From the NCBI GenBank assembly GCA_024698345.1, contig JAILRH010000203.1:28968-92967 (forward strand): a stretch of 64,000 nucleotides of DNA, in the 5' to 3' direction. The stretch's first letter is position 1; every line of letters starts with the position of its first letter. Under the pieces are notes generated by a model. The model had not been told where the DNA came from and ran no database searches. It was given only the letters and a program-made list of their open reading frames with translations. A program made the translations under genes and the position numbers. Below, in pieces: positions 7,956 through 16,947 of this stretch. The DNA is from Lachnospiraceae bacterium (GTDB lineage: Bacteria; Bacillota; Clostridia; Lachnospirales; Lachnospiraceae).

Positions 7956-9252
7956 ATCACGCAGAAAACATATTCCAAAACAGGTTGCAGATATTGTAGT
8001 TGAAAATGAAGACGGATTTGATATTGACTGGGACTCCATTGAAAACAATGTTGAACATGCCAATAGAGTTCGACGCTCAAAGCACAGGCACAGAATGTCT
8101 TCATCTTTACAATCTGATTCCATCGGCTATCCAACTACAGGCAGCAACGGTGACGATAAAGACAATTCTTCAAAATCCGGAACTGTTTTGAATCATTCTG
8201 TTAAGATTGATAATGATAAAAAATCCAAAAAAAAATCCAAAGGAATAACTGCAAAGAAAGTTCTTTTAATTATTCTCGCTGTTATTCTTTCTATAATAAT
8301 TGGTCTGATTATTGCTTTTTCTATTCTGAGAAAGACCGGTATGAAGAAGCTCTTTGATTATAACAATCTGAATATTCAGACTATAGATGATGCTACAACC
8401 GACAACCGTGGAAAAACTATTGTCTACAATGGCAAGACATATGACTTTAATCCTTATGTCACATCTATTCTTTTTATAGGTGTGGACAAAGAAACTTTGG
8501 ATCTTGTTGACAACACTGTTGGTACCGGAGGTCAGGCTGATGCCCTTTATCTGTTAGCATACAACGCAACAAGCGGCAATGTAAAAGTTGTCTCTATTTC
8601 CAGAGATACACTGATAGATGTTAACACCTACACTGTATCCGGAGACTACGCAGGTGTAATGAACACACAACTGTGTCTCTCATATGCTTACGGTGACGGC
8701 AAAGACCTCAGTGCTAAAAATGTTCTCACTTCTGTCAGACGAATGATGTTTAACATTCCGATTAATACTTATTTGGCAATGGATTTGAAAGCAATAAGTA
8801 AAATGAATGACAGTATCGGTGGTGTCAGACTTAACTCTATGATTACAGTTGACGACATTTTCACTGAGGGAGAAGATGTTTTGATAAAAGGTGATATGGC
8901 AGAGAAATATGTAAGATACAGAGATACTTCTGTACTTGATTCAAACAACAACCGTATGCAAAGACAACAACAGTATCTCAATGCATTTTCCGCAAAGCTT
9001 GTTGAAGCCACAAAGAATGATGTTACTACACCTTTGAAGATACTTAATGATTCATCTGATTATCTAATTACAAACTTTGATACTTCAAGAGTTACTTATC
9101 TCGCTTCAAGTATCATTCAGGATTATTCAGGACTCAACATAATAAACATTCCGGGAGATGTTGTTGAAAAAGAAGGTAAGGCTGTTTTCATTCCTGATGA
9201 AACGTCACTCTTTGAAACTCTTCTTGATATTTATTACATCTGCAGAGATTAA
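7939..9252 (+). CDS. LytR-CpsA-Psr (LCP) family protein
   Basis: A 437-residue membrane protein of the family that transfers undecaprenyl-linked glycopolymers to peptidoglycan. Residues 1-105 form a charged cytoplasmic segment with a KKSKKKSKG stretch, 107-130 a single membrane helix, and the outer part the LCP domain. Seen in it are ADALYLLAYN, VSISRDT (the conserved Arg/Asp that bind the lipid pyrophosphate) and YVRYRDTS...RMQRQQQ near residues 325-345. It is translationally coupled to srtB by a 17-nt overlap. It is a plausible ligase for the polysaccharide made by the 34-56 kb locus, but that link is inference. The cytoplasmic extension is longer than in many family members. Confidence 0.9.
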   Translation: MSEQNKSRRKHIPKQVADIVVENEDGFDIDWDSIENNVEHANRVRRSKHRHRMSSSLQSDSIGYPTTGSNGDDKDNSSKSGTVLNHSVKIDNDKKSKKKSKGITAKKVLLIILAVILSIIIGLIIAFSILRKTGMKKLFDYNNLNIQTIDDATTDNRGKTIVYNGKTYDFNPYVTSILFIGVDKETLDLVDNTVGTGGQADALYLLAYNATSGNVKVVSISRDTLIDVNTYTVSGDYAGVMNTQLCLSYAYGDGKDLSAKNVLTSVRRMMFNIPINTYLAMDLKAISKMNDSIGGVRLNSMITVDDIFTEGEDVLIKGDMAEKYVRYRDTSVLDSNNNRMQRQQQYLNAFSAKLVEATKNDVTTPLKILNDSSDYLITNFDTSRVTYLASSIIQDYSGLNIINIPGDVVEKEGKAVFIPDETSLFETLLDIYYICRD

Positions 9253-9310
9253 ACTTCTTTTCTGCGTAACAGATACTGTATTTAATATGCTGTGATTGAC
9301 ATGTTGCAAC

Positions 9311-9339
9311 TTGATTTATTATCAATATAGTTGTATAAT
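9311..9339 (+). promoter_or_regulatory. Promoter of the SPKTG surface protein gene
   Basis: TTGATT (9311-9316) and TATAAT (9334-9339) with a 17-nt spacer, 27 nt before the start codon. The gene therefore has its own promoter as well as possible read-through from the LCP gene. Confidence 0.65.
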
Positions 9340-9365
9340 TTTGTTAGTTATACACGGAGGTGACG

Positions 9366-9740
9366 ATGATGAGAAAAACTTCAATTTTAATAGCATTTAT
9401 GGCACTTACTTTAATATATACTCCTTCAGCATCAGTTTTTGCTGCTTCAAGCCCTTCTGCTGAAACTATTACCAACAGTTCTTCAACAGATAACGGCGCC
9501 AATGATAACGGTGGTTCCGATAAATATCCATACGGTGAAGCTATTTCTGAATTTGATGACAGCAATGACAGCGATGACATTGATTCCATTGAAGATTCAG
9601 ACGGTGCTGAAAGCAAAAAGAATAATGAAGGGGGCAATACTTCCGATACTTCTCCAAAGACCGGATTTCCTGTTCCTGTTTTTTTAGGAGTTATAGCAGC
9701 TTCAATTGGATCATTATTAGCCATTAAGAAAAAATCTTAA
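9366..9740 (+). CDS. Small wall-anchored surface protein with SPKTG sorting signal
   Basis: A 124-residue precursor: signal peptide (residues 1-27, ending SVFAA), a short Ser/Asn/Asp-rich acidic middle, then SPKTG at 96-100 followed by a hydrophobic stretch and a KKKS tail. This is a complete cell-wall sorting signal, and SPKTG is the type cleaved by characterised class B sortases such as that of Clostridioides difficile, so srtB upstream is the likely processing enzyme. Start choice: the track uses GTG 9360, which overlaps the ribosome-binding site CGGAGGTG; ATG 9366 or 9369 is better. The mature part is only about 70 residues with no recognisable domain, so its function is unknown. Confidence 0.8.
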   Translation: MMRKTSILIAFMALTLIYTPSASVFAASSPSAETITNSSSTDNGANDNGGSDKYPYGEAISEFDDSNDSDDIDSIEDSDGAESKKNNEGGNTSDTSPKTGFPVPVFLGVIAASIGSLLAIKKKS

Positions 9741-9778
9741 TGTATTTATGATTAGTTAATTTAATTATCATGTCTTTA

Positions 9779-9820
9779 CAGATAAAAAAGGAACTTCAAA
9801 CGAAGTTCCTTTTTTATCTG
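9779..9820. terminator. Bidirectional terminator between convergent genes
   Basis: A perfect 19-bp stem around an AAAC loop: GGAACTTC / GAAGTTCC flanked by A6 and T6 runs. It can serve both the plus-strand SPKTG gene and the minus-strand GH13 gene. Confidence 0.92.
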
Positions 9821-9866
9821 CATTCACAATCACCTAATCCACTAAATTTGTTTGGAATTACGGCAA

Positions 9867-11915
9867 TTACTTGCTGATATATATCGCAGCTCCAAAAGGT
9901 CCTATGGTGACGCTTATTTCGCCTCCTGTTACACTTTTATCCACTGCCCCTATATTGTACTGTTCTTTGTCACATAACAATATTCTCTTCATGTTAATTC
10001 CGTCTTCAACACCCAGTCTCCATACAGGTATCTTTACTTCTATTCTGTCACCGGAATTATTTATAATAATGGCTGCCTTAGAATCTCTGCTGAATCTGCC
10101 ATATGAAATTACATCCTTATTCTCGTATAACGGAATGTAAGCGCCCGTTCTAAACACTTTGTTCTGCTTGTGAATTGCAATAACATCTCTGTGAAATTCC
10201 AACAAATCCAAATCTTCCCTGCCCCAGGGATAGGTTCTTCTATTATCCGGATCTGTCCATCCGCACAGTCCTGCCTCATCACCATAATACAATGTTGGTG
10301 CGCCCGGCAATGTCATCTGCATAACAACAGCTTCTTTCATGATGTGCTTGTTTATTCCAAGGGAAGCTGCCTCCGGTCCTACAGTGGCAGTACGTCCAAC
10401 CATACTGTTTGTTCTTGTAAGGAAACGTGAATGATCGTGATTTGACAACTGATTCATTGCGCACAGCATAGAATTAGTCTGAAAATTAAGCATGTTATAC
10501 CTCATGCTCTCAAAGAATACTCTGGCATTTCCTTTAAGGTCCGGATTATAATTGTCACTGTGTTTGTCAACACCTGTTAAAAACCAGGTAACAGGCTCCA
10601 TAAACGCATCATAATTCATTACCGTATCCCACTGATCTCCCATAAGCCATGACTTAGGGCTGCCGTAATGTTCTGCCAGTATTATGGCATTTGGGTTGGC
10701 TTTTTTGACTACTCTTCTGAATCTTCTCCAAAACTTGTGATTGAACTCTTCACTATGTCCCAAATCTGCTGCAACATCAAGTCTCCAACCATCCACATTA
10801 TATGGTTCGGAAACCCATTTAGCACCAATCTTCATAATGTAGTCACATAATTTCTGAGATTCCTCGTAGTTAAGTTTTGGGAGGGTATCAAATCCCCACC
10901 AGCCCTCATAAACAGTGTGATTGTCATCAAAAAACTTGAAGAATGAATCATATGAACTGTCCTTATTACCGTAGGCACCCGGCTTGTAACTGCCGTTTAA
11001 GTGATAGAATCCTTCCTTATCCAACCACTTATTAAAAGATCCGCAGTGATTGAACACTCCGTCAATAATAACCTTTATATTTCTCTTGTGAGCCTCTCTC
11101 ACAAGTTTTGCAAACAGTCTGTTGCTGGCGGTTAGATTCTCTCTGTGGGTAGTTCTCATGATATATCTTCCGGCATTTCTGTTGTTCATATCGCCATCAG
11201 CAAGATTCATTCCGCCGTCCCTTAATATCTTTCCGATATGCGGATCAACATGATCGTAATCCTGAGTATCATATTTATGATTTGATGGTGAAACAAATAT
11301 CGGATTGAAATATATTACTTCAACTCCAAGTTTCTGAAAATAATCCATCTTATCGATAACACCCTGCAAATCTCCACCGTAAAAGTTAAATACATCTCTT
11401 GCATCAGGCAGCTTATACCAATCAGAAATCTTCTTTACATGCTCACCTATATACGAATATTCATTATCCTGAACATCATTTAATCTATCCCCACTATAGA
11501 ATCTGTCAACATATACCTGATACATTACTGCACCCTTTGCCCACTCCGGAACGTCGAATCCCGGTGTAAGTTCAAATCTGCTACCTTCCGGTACGTTATA
11601 ATTTACTCCCAACTTATCGTAGTAAATCGTTCTGCCTTCAGATTCAATCTTAAAATAGTATCTAAGCAATTCATCCTCTGCTTCGAATGTCAGCTCGAAA
11701 TATTCAAAGATTCCGTCAACTTCAGCACTCTCCATCTCAAAATCTTCATCATTTATGGATATTACTGCCCTGTCAACTTTTTCTGACAATGTCCTCAAAA
11801 CGAAGGTATATGTGTTTTCTCCCTCTGGCGAAACTCTGCAAAAATCACTTGTTCCATCATGGAAAAGCGCTTCTTCAAGAGTCCAATTGATATTTGAGTT
11901 ATAATGTGTGTCCAT
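9867..11915 (-). CDS. GH13 alpha-glucosidic hydrolase (neopullulanase/cyclomaltodextrinase type)
   Basis: A 682-residue intracellular alpha-amylase-superfamily enzyme. Residues about 20-115 look like the N-terminal immunoglobulin-like domain of the neopullulanase/maltogenic amylase group. The barrel then shows YQVYVDRFYSGD, VFNHCG, the nucleophile Asp in GWRLDVAAD (about 379), the acid/base Glu in LAEHYG (about 413) and the third Asp in SNHDHS (about 490). There is no signal peptide, so it would act on maltodextrins or pullulan fragments taken up by the cell. The track start at 11978 adds 21 unlikely residues; ATG 11915 has an AGAGGAA site at proper spacing. Exact specificity cannot be read from sequence. 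Confidence 0.88.
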   Translation of the reverse strand: MDTHYNSNINWTLEEALFHDGTSDFCRVSPEGENTYTFVLRTLSEKVDRAVISINDEDFEMESAEVDGIFEYFELTFEAEDELLRYYFKIESEGRTIYYDKLGVNYNVPEGSRFELTPGFDVPEWAKGAVMYQVYVDRFYSGDRLNDVQDNEYSYIGEHVKKISDWYKLPDARDVFNFYGGDLQGVIDKMDYFQKLGVEVIYFNPIFVSPSNHKYDTQDYDHVDPHIGKILRDGGMNLADGDMNNRNAGRYIMRTTHRENLTASNRLFAKLVREAHKRNIKVIIDGVFNHCGSFNKWLDKEGFYHLNGSYKPGAYGNKDSSYDSFFKFFDDNHTVYEGWWGFDTLPKLNYEESQKLCDYIMKIGAKWVSEPYNVDGWRLDVAADLGHSEEFNHKFWRRFRRVVKKANPNAIILAEHYGSPKSWLMGDQWDTVMNYDAFMEPVTWFLTGVDKHSDNYNPDLKGNARVFFESMRYNMLNFQTNSMLCAMNQLSNHDHSRFLTRTNSMVGRTATVGPEAASLGINKHIMKEAVVMQMTLPGAPTLYYGDEAGLCGWTDPDNRRTYPWGREDLDLLEFHRDVIAIHKQNKVFRTGAYIPLYENKDVISYGRFSRDSKAAIIINNSGDRIEVKIPVWRLGVEDGINMKRILLCDKEQYNIGAVDKSVTGGEISVTIGPFGAAIYISK

Positions 11916-11978
11916 TTTCTCATTCCTCTTTATCTTTCTTTGGAGCTTTTCACCTAACTGCCTCCTCAAAACCCGCAT

Positions 11979-12064
11979 TTATATATTGAATCATCATCCA
12001 TATAAAGTCAAGTAAATATGCTGATTAGTCTTCCAACCATCACTGCAACCTTATTATCCTAAAG
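11979..12064. other. Intergenic stretch upstream of the GH13 gene
   Basis: Apart from an AT-rich segment with a possible TTGACT box near 12008 on the minus strand, but no well-spaced -10, I see no feature here. Confidence 0.3.
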
Positions 12065-12095
12065 AAAAAAGGACAGCTGCTACTGCTGTCCTTTT
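12061..12095 (-). terminator. Terminator of the tilS-hpt-ftsH operon
   Basis: The minus strand shows AAAAGGACAGC / GCTGTCCTTTT (11 bp, 7-nt loop) followed by a T-rich run (TTTTTTCTTT). It lies about 190 nt beyond the ftsH stop codon. Confidence 0.82.
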
Positions 12096-12119
12096 CGGAG
12101 AAGGTATTTGTTTTTTTAT

Positions 12120-12204
12120 GGGGTGTAGCAAAAAAAACTATATAATGTATTGGGGGGTTTTACAATACTAATAATACCATCTACTACCACTTTTGTCTAC
12201 CCCC
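12120..12204. other. Possible structured RNA element between ftsH and its terminator
   Basis: The outer segments GGGGTGTAGCAAAA (12120-12133) and TTTTGTCTACCCC (12192-12204) can pair with a small bulge and enclose a perfect GTATTG/CAATAC stem (12149-12170) whose loop contains a G run. No ORF covers it. On the minus strand it would be the 3' untranslated region of ftsH; on the plus strand a separate transcript. I do not recognise the family. Confidence 0.3.
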
Positions 12205-12288
12205 TCAAAGGTATTTTTTTACATTTTCCCTAAAATTCACAATTAATTCACATACTTGGTGAAACCTTACTACCTTCTGTTTATCATT

Positions 12289-14118
12289 CTATCCCTCAAA
12301 GATAGACTCGAATTCTTCTCTTGTTATCTTCTCTTTTTCAAGAAGCATCTGCGTACATTTCTCAAGCTCATTCTTATGATCAAGTATCATCTGTTTTGCT
12401 TTCTTGTAACAGTCATCAACTATGCTTCTTACTTCGTCATCAATAAGTGACGCTGTCTTCTCGCCATAGCCTTTTGAGTGAGCAAGATCTCTTCCGATAA
12501 ACACCTCATCCTCATCACTTCCATAATTGATAAGTCCAAGGCTCTCAGACATTCCATACTTTGTAACCATTGATTTTGCAAGCGATGTAGCCTGCTTGAT
12601 ATCCTGAGAAGCTCCGGTTGTAATATCATCAAAGATAATTTCCTCGGCAATTCTTCCTCCAAGATCTACCATAATCTCCTGAAGCATCTTTCCTTTTGTA
12701 AGGAACATCTCATCCTTTTCAGGAAGAGGCATTGTATATCCTGCCGCTCCGCCACCTGTTGGAATGATTGATACCGTATGAACAGGTCCCACATCAGGAA
12801 GAAGATGGAACAATATAGCATGACCTGATTCGTGATATGCCGTAATCTTCTTTTCTTTCTCGGAAATAATCCTGCTCTTCTTTTCTTTTCCTATTCCAAC
12901 CTTAATAAATGACTTTTCTATATCTTCTCTTGTAATGAATCCTTTTTTGCTCTTTGCCGCACAGATTGCAGCTTCATTTAGAAGATTCTCTAAATCTGCA
13001 CCTGTAAATCCGGCAGTTGTTCTTGCGATTGTGTCAAGATCCACATCCTCGCCAAGTTTCTTGTTCATTGCATGAACTTCAAGAATCTCTTTTCTGCCCT
13101 CAACATCAGGTCTTCCAACCAATACTTTTCTGTCAAATCGTCCCGGTCTCATAATAGCAGGATCAAGAATATCAACCCTGTTTGTGGCAGCCATAACAAT
13201 GATTCCTTCATTTACTCCAAAACCATCCATCTCAACAAGCATCTGGTTAAGTGTCTGTTCACGCTCATCGTGTCCGCCACCCATACCTGTTCCTCGTCTT
13301 CTGGCTACTGCGTCAATCTCATCAATAAAAATAATACAAGGCGCATTCTTTTTTGCTTCCGCAAATAAATCTCTAACTCTTGATGCACCTACACCTACAA
13401 ACATCTCTACAAAATCAGAACCCGATATTGTAAAGAAAGGAACACCAGCCTCACCTGCAACAGCTTTCGCAAGTAATGTCTTACCTGTTCCGGGAGGTCC
13501 CTCAAGAAGAATACCTTTAGGAATTCTTGCCCCCATATCTATATACTTTCTTGGGCTCTTGAGGAAATCAACCACTTCCTCCAACTCTTCTTTTTCTTCC
13601 TTAAGACCTGCAACCTTTGAAAAATTGATATTCTTTGTATCAACTGCCAGTTTTGCCTTGCTCTTTCCAAAATTCATCATCTTACCGTTTCCACCTGAGT
13701 TTACACCCATCATGGAGAAGAAAAACAACACAAATACTCCCATGAAAACAAGTGGAAGTATAGTTGTCAGGAACACACTGTCACGTCTGACATCCGAAAC
13801 TTCAATATCAACTGTGTCTTCAAATGCGTTCAAATCTTTCAATGCAGCATTTACATCTGTAATGTAAATAAGGCGAGTCTTATAATATGTCTTCCCATCT
13901 TCTTCGTATCTGACTTTCGCCTGCAGTTTTCCTGTTGGAACTTCCTTATTCTGTATTACATATATGCTCTCAATATTACCATCCTTAAGATCTTTTAACA
14001 GATTGCTGTACTTATAGTCAGAACTTCCTCCGGCAAATAAAGTAGAACACGACAGAACAATGAGCAATAAGGCTATAATGGCCACGTATACCCCAAGTCC
14101 TTTACTTCTTCCCTTCAC
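12289..14118 (-). CDS. ftsH: ATP-dependent zinc metalloprotease FtsH
   Basis: A 609-residue membrane AAA+ protease that degrades misfolded membrane proteins and short-lived regulators. Two N-terminal membrane helices (about 9-29 and 115-138) bracket an extracytoplasmic domain. Walker A GPPGTGKT lies near residue 206, Walker [10 protein letters not shown] follows, then the second region of homology [19 protein letters not shown] and the zinc site HESGH near 427. Length is typical. The start is GTG with AAGGAG upstream. It is the last gene of tilS-hpt-ftsH, a gene order conserved across Firmicutes. Confidence 0.97.
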   Translation of the reverse strand: MKGRSKGLGVYVAIIALLLIVLSCSTLFAGGSSDYKYSNLLKDLKDGNIESIYVIQNKEVPTGKLQAKVRYEEDGKTYYKTRLIYITDVNAALKDLNAFEDTVDIEVSDVRRDSVFLTTILPLVFMGVFVLFFFSMMGVNSGGNGKMMNFGKSKAKLAVDTKNINFSKVAGLKEEKEELEEVVDFLKSPRKYIDMGARIPKGILLEGPPGTGKTLLAKAVAGEAGVPFFTISGSDFVEMFVGVGASRVRDLFAEAKKNAPCIIFIDEIDAVARRRGTGMGGGHDEREQTLNQMLVEMDGFGVNEGIIVMAATNRVDILDPAIMRPGRFDRKVLVGRPDVEGRKEILEVHAMNKKLGEDVDLDTIARTTAGFTGADLENLLNEAAICAAKSKKGFITREDIEKSFIKVGIGKEKKSRIISEKEKKITAYHESGHAILFHLLPDVGPVHTVSIIPTGGGAAGYTMPLPEKDEMFLTKGKMLQEIMVDLGGRIAEEIIFDDITTGASQDIKQATSLAKSMVTKYGMSESLGLINYGSDEDEVFIGRDLAHSKGYGEKTASLIDDEVRSIVDDCYKKAKQMILDHKNELEKCTQMLLEKEKITREEFESIFEG

Positions 14119-14153
14119 TTTCCATTTCTCCTTTTCAACTTAAATTCTCTATA

Positions 14154-14681
14154 TCAATCGTCAAACTTAATAACTCCAACATATGGGAGATCTCTGTATT
14201 TCTGATCATAATCAAGACCATATCCCACTACAAACTCATTAGGAATGTTAAAGCAAGTGTACTTAACCTCGACATCAACCTCTCTTCTGTCCGGCTTGTC
14301 AAGCAATGTTGCAATTTCCAAACTTGCAGGCTCTCTGTCCTGAAGAATAGGAATAAGCTTACTCAACGTGTTTCCTGAATCAATGATGTCCTCAACAACA
14401 ATCACATGTTTGCCCTTGATAGAATCATCAAGATCCTTTTTGATTCTGACATCTCCCCTGCTCTCTGTTCCCGAGCCATAACTGCTCACACTGATAAAAT
14501 CCATGGTAACAGGGACTTTGATTCTTTTTGCCAGATCACTGAAAAAGAAAATACTTCCTTTCAGTATACATATAAGATGTACTGATTTGCCTGAATACTC
14601 TCTGCTTATTCTCTCTCCCAATTGCCTTACTTTTGTATCAATCAAATCTTCACTAATTAACTCTGTTATCTTCTCTGCCAT
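14154..14681 (-). CDS. hpt: Hypoxanthine phosphoribosyltransferase
   Basis: A 175-residue purine salvage enzyme that makes IMP or GMP from hypoxanthine or guanine and PRPP. The PRPP-binding motif VIVVEDIIDSGNTL lies near residues 94-107; ILKGSIFFFSDL and the C-terminal VVGYGLDYDQKYRDLPYVG are also characteristic. It sits between tilS and ftsH, with 9 nt to tilS and 35 nt to ftsH, in the conserved arrangement. Confidence 0.95.
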   Translation of the reverse strand: MAEKITELISEDLIDTKVRQLGERISREYSGKSVHLICILKGSIFFFSDLAKRIKVPVTMDFISVSSYGSGTESRGDVRIKKDLDDSIKGKHVIVVEDIIDSGNTLSKLIPILQDREPASLEIATLLDKPDRREVDVEVKYTCFNIPNEFVVGYGLDYDQKYRDLPYVGVIKFDD

Positions 14682-14690
14682 AACTGTGTA

Positions 14691-16100
14691 TCATCCTCTC
14701 TTTTCAAATACTTTCCCCTTAAGAACCAGGCATTGCCTTGTATTCTTTGAAACTTTATAATAACTGCCAAGTCTGTAGCCGATAATCCAGACTATATGAC
14801 TGCCATCAGCAACGAGAAGGATATTATCTCTCTCGTCTCTTGGTATCTTCTCATTTATAAAGAAGTCTTTTAGTTTTTTTGTATTTCCTGCACCGTCAAT
14901 GGTAATATAATCTCCCTGCTGTCGATTTCTGACGTGCAATGTTCCTTTTATCTTATCACAATCAATCCATTTAGTATATATTAAATCGGGGATATTTTGC
15001 ACGAACTCTTCCGCTGACTCCGATGTCAAATCAACTTTTTCTATTGTCATGATATCATTTTCTATATATCGGTTATCTTTCCATATCTCTCTGTCGGTTA
15101 TTTCATCTTTCTCATATTTCTTCTGAGCTTTTTTTGTTTTAAAAATAATATGACTGTATGATTTTTGAACTGTTATCCCGTAAGGCAAATCCGCTGAATT
15201 GCCCGTTTCCGCCCCAAGAAGACCCATTGCTATATCAATATGGAGAGAGGTTACATCCTTTAATCTTCCAGCCATCTTATCGATTATCATCCTGATTACT
15301 CTCTTGACAATAGCCGGATGTTCCTCCTTTATACTCAAAGATAAATAGTAATCATCTGCCTCTATGCTCACATATCTGTCATAAACAGTTTCAGTCTGAG
15401 CCTTCAGATAATCTTCTATCTCTAAAAGGCTTGAACCTGCCTTTGCAATATTAATATCTGCTGCGGGGTTCAGATTGTGTGTAATATACGGAATAACAAC
15501 ATTTCTCAATTTGTTTCTGGAATAATCAGTTCCAAGATTAGTGCTGTCAGTCCTAAAAGCAATATTTCTTTCAGAAAGATATTCTTCTATCTCTCTTCTT
15601 GCAAGACACAAAATTGGTCTTATAATATCATCTCTTACAGGCTTTATTCCACTCAGTCCCCCTATTCCCGTTCCCCTGAACAGATTAAAGAGAATAGTCT
15701 CGGAAACATCGTTCAAATTGTGTGCAACCGCAATTGACACTGCATTTTTAGCCTTTTTAACCTCCCGAAATATTCTATATCTTTCCTCTCTTCCTGCTTC
15801 CTCCTCAGAACATTTCATCTCACGGGCGATTTGGGCAGCATCAATGTCATAGCATATACATTCCACATTCAGTTTTCTGCACAAATCCACAACATATTTC
15901 TGATCTTCATCAGCCTCATTTCCTCTGATGTGATGATTCACATGAACCGCATACAGTCTCATGTCAAATTCTTTTGAAAAAGAATGCAACATAGTAAGCA
16001 GACAAACTGAATCAGCGCCTCCTGACACTCCAACTACAACGCCGTCTCCCTGTTTTATCATTCTATTTTGATTAATAAATTCTAATACCTTTTTTTCCAT
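14691..16100 (-). CDS. tilS: tRNA(Ile)-lysidine synthase
   Basis: A 469-residue ATP-dependent enzyme that converts C34 of the CAU-anticodon tRNA-Ile to lysidine so that it reads AUA. The PP-loop SGGADS is at residues 26-31, the substrate-binding HVNHHIRG near 75-82, and the C-terminal RNA-binding TilS domain (RNRQQGDYITI...NTKKLKDFFINEKIPRDERD) is complete. No ribosome-binding site precedes ATG 16100, and a promoter -10 box ends only 6 nt before it, so the mRNA may be leaderless. Confidence 0.95.
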   Translation of the reverse strand: MEKKVLEFINQNRMIKQGDGVVVGVSGGADSVCLLTMLHSFSKEFDMRLYAVHVNHHIRGNEADEDQKYVVDLCRKLNVECICYDIDAAQIAREMKCSEEEAGREERYRIFREVKKAKNAVSIAVAHNLNDVSETILFNLFRGTGIGGLSGIKPVRDDIIRPILCLARREIEEYLSERNIAFRTDSTNLGTDYSRNKLRNVVIPYITHNLNPAADINIAKAGSSLLEIEDYLKAQTETVYDRYVSIEADDYYLSLSIKEEHPAIVKRVIRMIIDKMAGRLKDVTSLHIDIAMGLLGAETGNSADLPYGITVQKSYSHIIFKTKKAQKKYEKDEITDREIWKDNRYIENDIMTIEKVDLTSESAEEFVQNIPDLIYTKWIDCDKIKGTLHVRNRQQGDYITIDGAGNTKKLKDFFINEKIPRDERDNILLVADGSHIVWIIGYRLGSYYKVSKNTRQCLVLKGKVFEKRG

Positions 16101-16106
16101 AAGAAT

Positions 16107-16135
16107 AATATACTTTACAGATATTACAAAGTCAA
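16107..16135 (-). promoter_or_regulatory. Promoter of tilS-hpt-ftsH
   Basis: TTGACT (16135-16130) and TATATT (16112-16107) with a 17-nt spacer on the minus strand. Initiation would fall at or next to the A of the tilS start codon at 16100. Confidence 0.6.
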
Positions 16136-16201
16136 ATTACGACATTTTCTCAGCATACGACTCTTTTTATGAACGCGACTCTTTCTATTGCCCCATACAA
16201 C

Positions 16202-16789
16202 TTATGACTCCCAGATTCCTGAAACAAGAACTGTCATATCATCTTTTGGCTTGTCGCCCATTCTTTTTGTGACAGTCTCCAGTATTATATTTGCCATTTT
16301 CTGCGGATTATTCGTCTCAGTACTCATTATTACTCTTCCTACAAAATATTCTCCGCCACACTCTTCCACTCCGTCAACAATTCCATCTGAGACCATCACA
16401 ATAAAATCTCCGCCGTATAATTTTTTTGAAACACTCTCCATATCCGGATTTTTCAGTGCTCCTATGGGAAGTGTTTCTGATTTTACACACTCTACCCAGT
16501 TGCCCCTTTTTATATAAGTGCACGCCGCACCCATTTTTAATAATTCACAGGTTCCGGAGTACAAATCTATCATCCCCACATCAATTGCCATGGGACTGTC
16601 CCATTGATTTCCAAGCATCAATGCAGAATTGATAAGCTTTAGAGCCGTTTCTTTCCTAAACCCGTATCTAATCAGTTGTTCCAGCAAATCCAAAACAATA
16701 CCGCTATATCTGCCTGCCTTTTGTCCCACTCCCATGCCGTCACATATACTCAAAAGACATTGTCCGTATTTTAATTTTGCCACCTCCAT
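16202..16789 (-). CDS. spoIIE: SpoIIE-type PP2C phosphatase, N-terminally truncated remnant
   Basis: 195 residues matching only the C-terminal PP2C phosphatase domain of SpoIIE, the sporulation phosphatase that dephosphorylates SpoIIAA to activate sigma-F. Visible are ICDGMGVG (residues 15-22), the KLGAA/IKR region (LLKMGAACTYIKRG) and the metal motif VSDGIVDG. Full SpoIIE has about 800 residues with ten membrane helices; here the frame is closed by TGA two codons before the first ATG, and the segment GDSYS with the first metal-binding Asp, which normally precedes this point, is absent. The ATG has no ribosome-binding site. The position between divIC and tilS is the normal spoIIE site. It is probably a decaying gene rather than an active phosphatase. 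Confidence 0.75.
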   Translation of the reverse strand: MEVAKLKYGQCLLSICDGMGVGQKAGRYSGIVLDLLEQLIRYGFRKETALKLINSALMLGNQWDSPMAIDVGMIDLYSGTCELLKMGAACTYIKRGNWVECVKSETLPIGALKNPDMESVSKKLYGGDFIVMVSDGIVDGVEECGGEYFVGRVIMSTETNNPQKMANIILETVTKRMGDKPKDDMTVLVSGIWES

Positions 16790-16947
16790 TATTCAGCTTT
16801 TTAAGCATTATCTGTACAGGATTTTTAACGTCTCCTGTTTCGTCGTGAAAAGTATACCTTTGTTCACCTGCAAAAAAAGCCAAAAAAAGGAACATTGCCA
16901 TTATAATTTTTGACAATTGTTCCTTAAAAAAATCAATTAACTTCCTG
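16790..16947 (-). pseudogene. Space between divIC and the spoIIE remnant
   Basis: In intact sporulators about 1.8 kb of spoIIE N-terminal coding sequence would lie here. Only 158 nt remain. A different frame encodes a short hydrophobic run (AMFLFLAFFAGE) that ends inside the phosphatase ORF, consistent with a deletion scar, but I cannot align it to SpoIIE. Confidence 0.4.
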
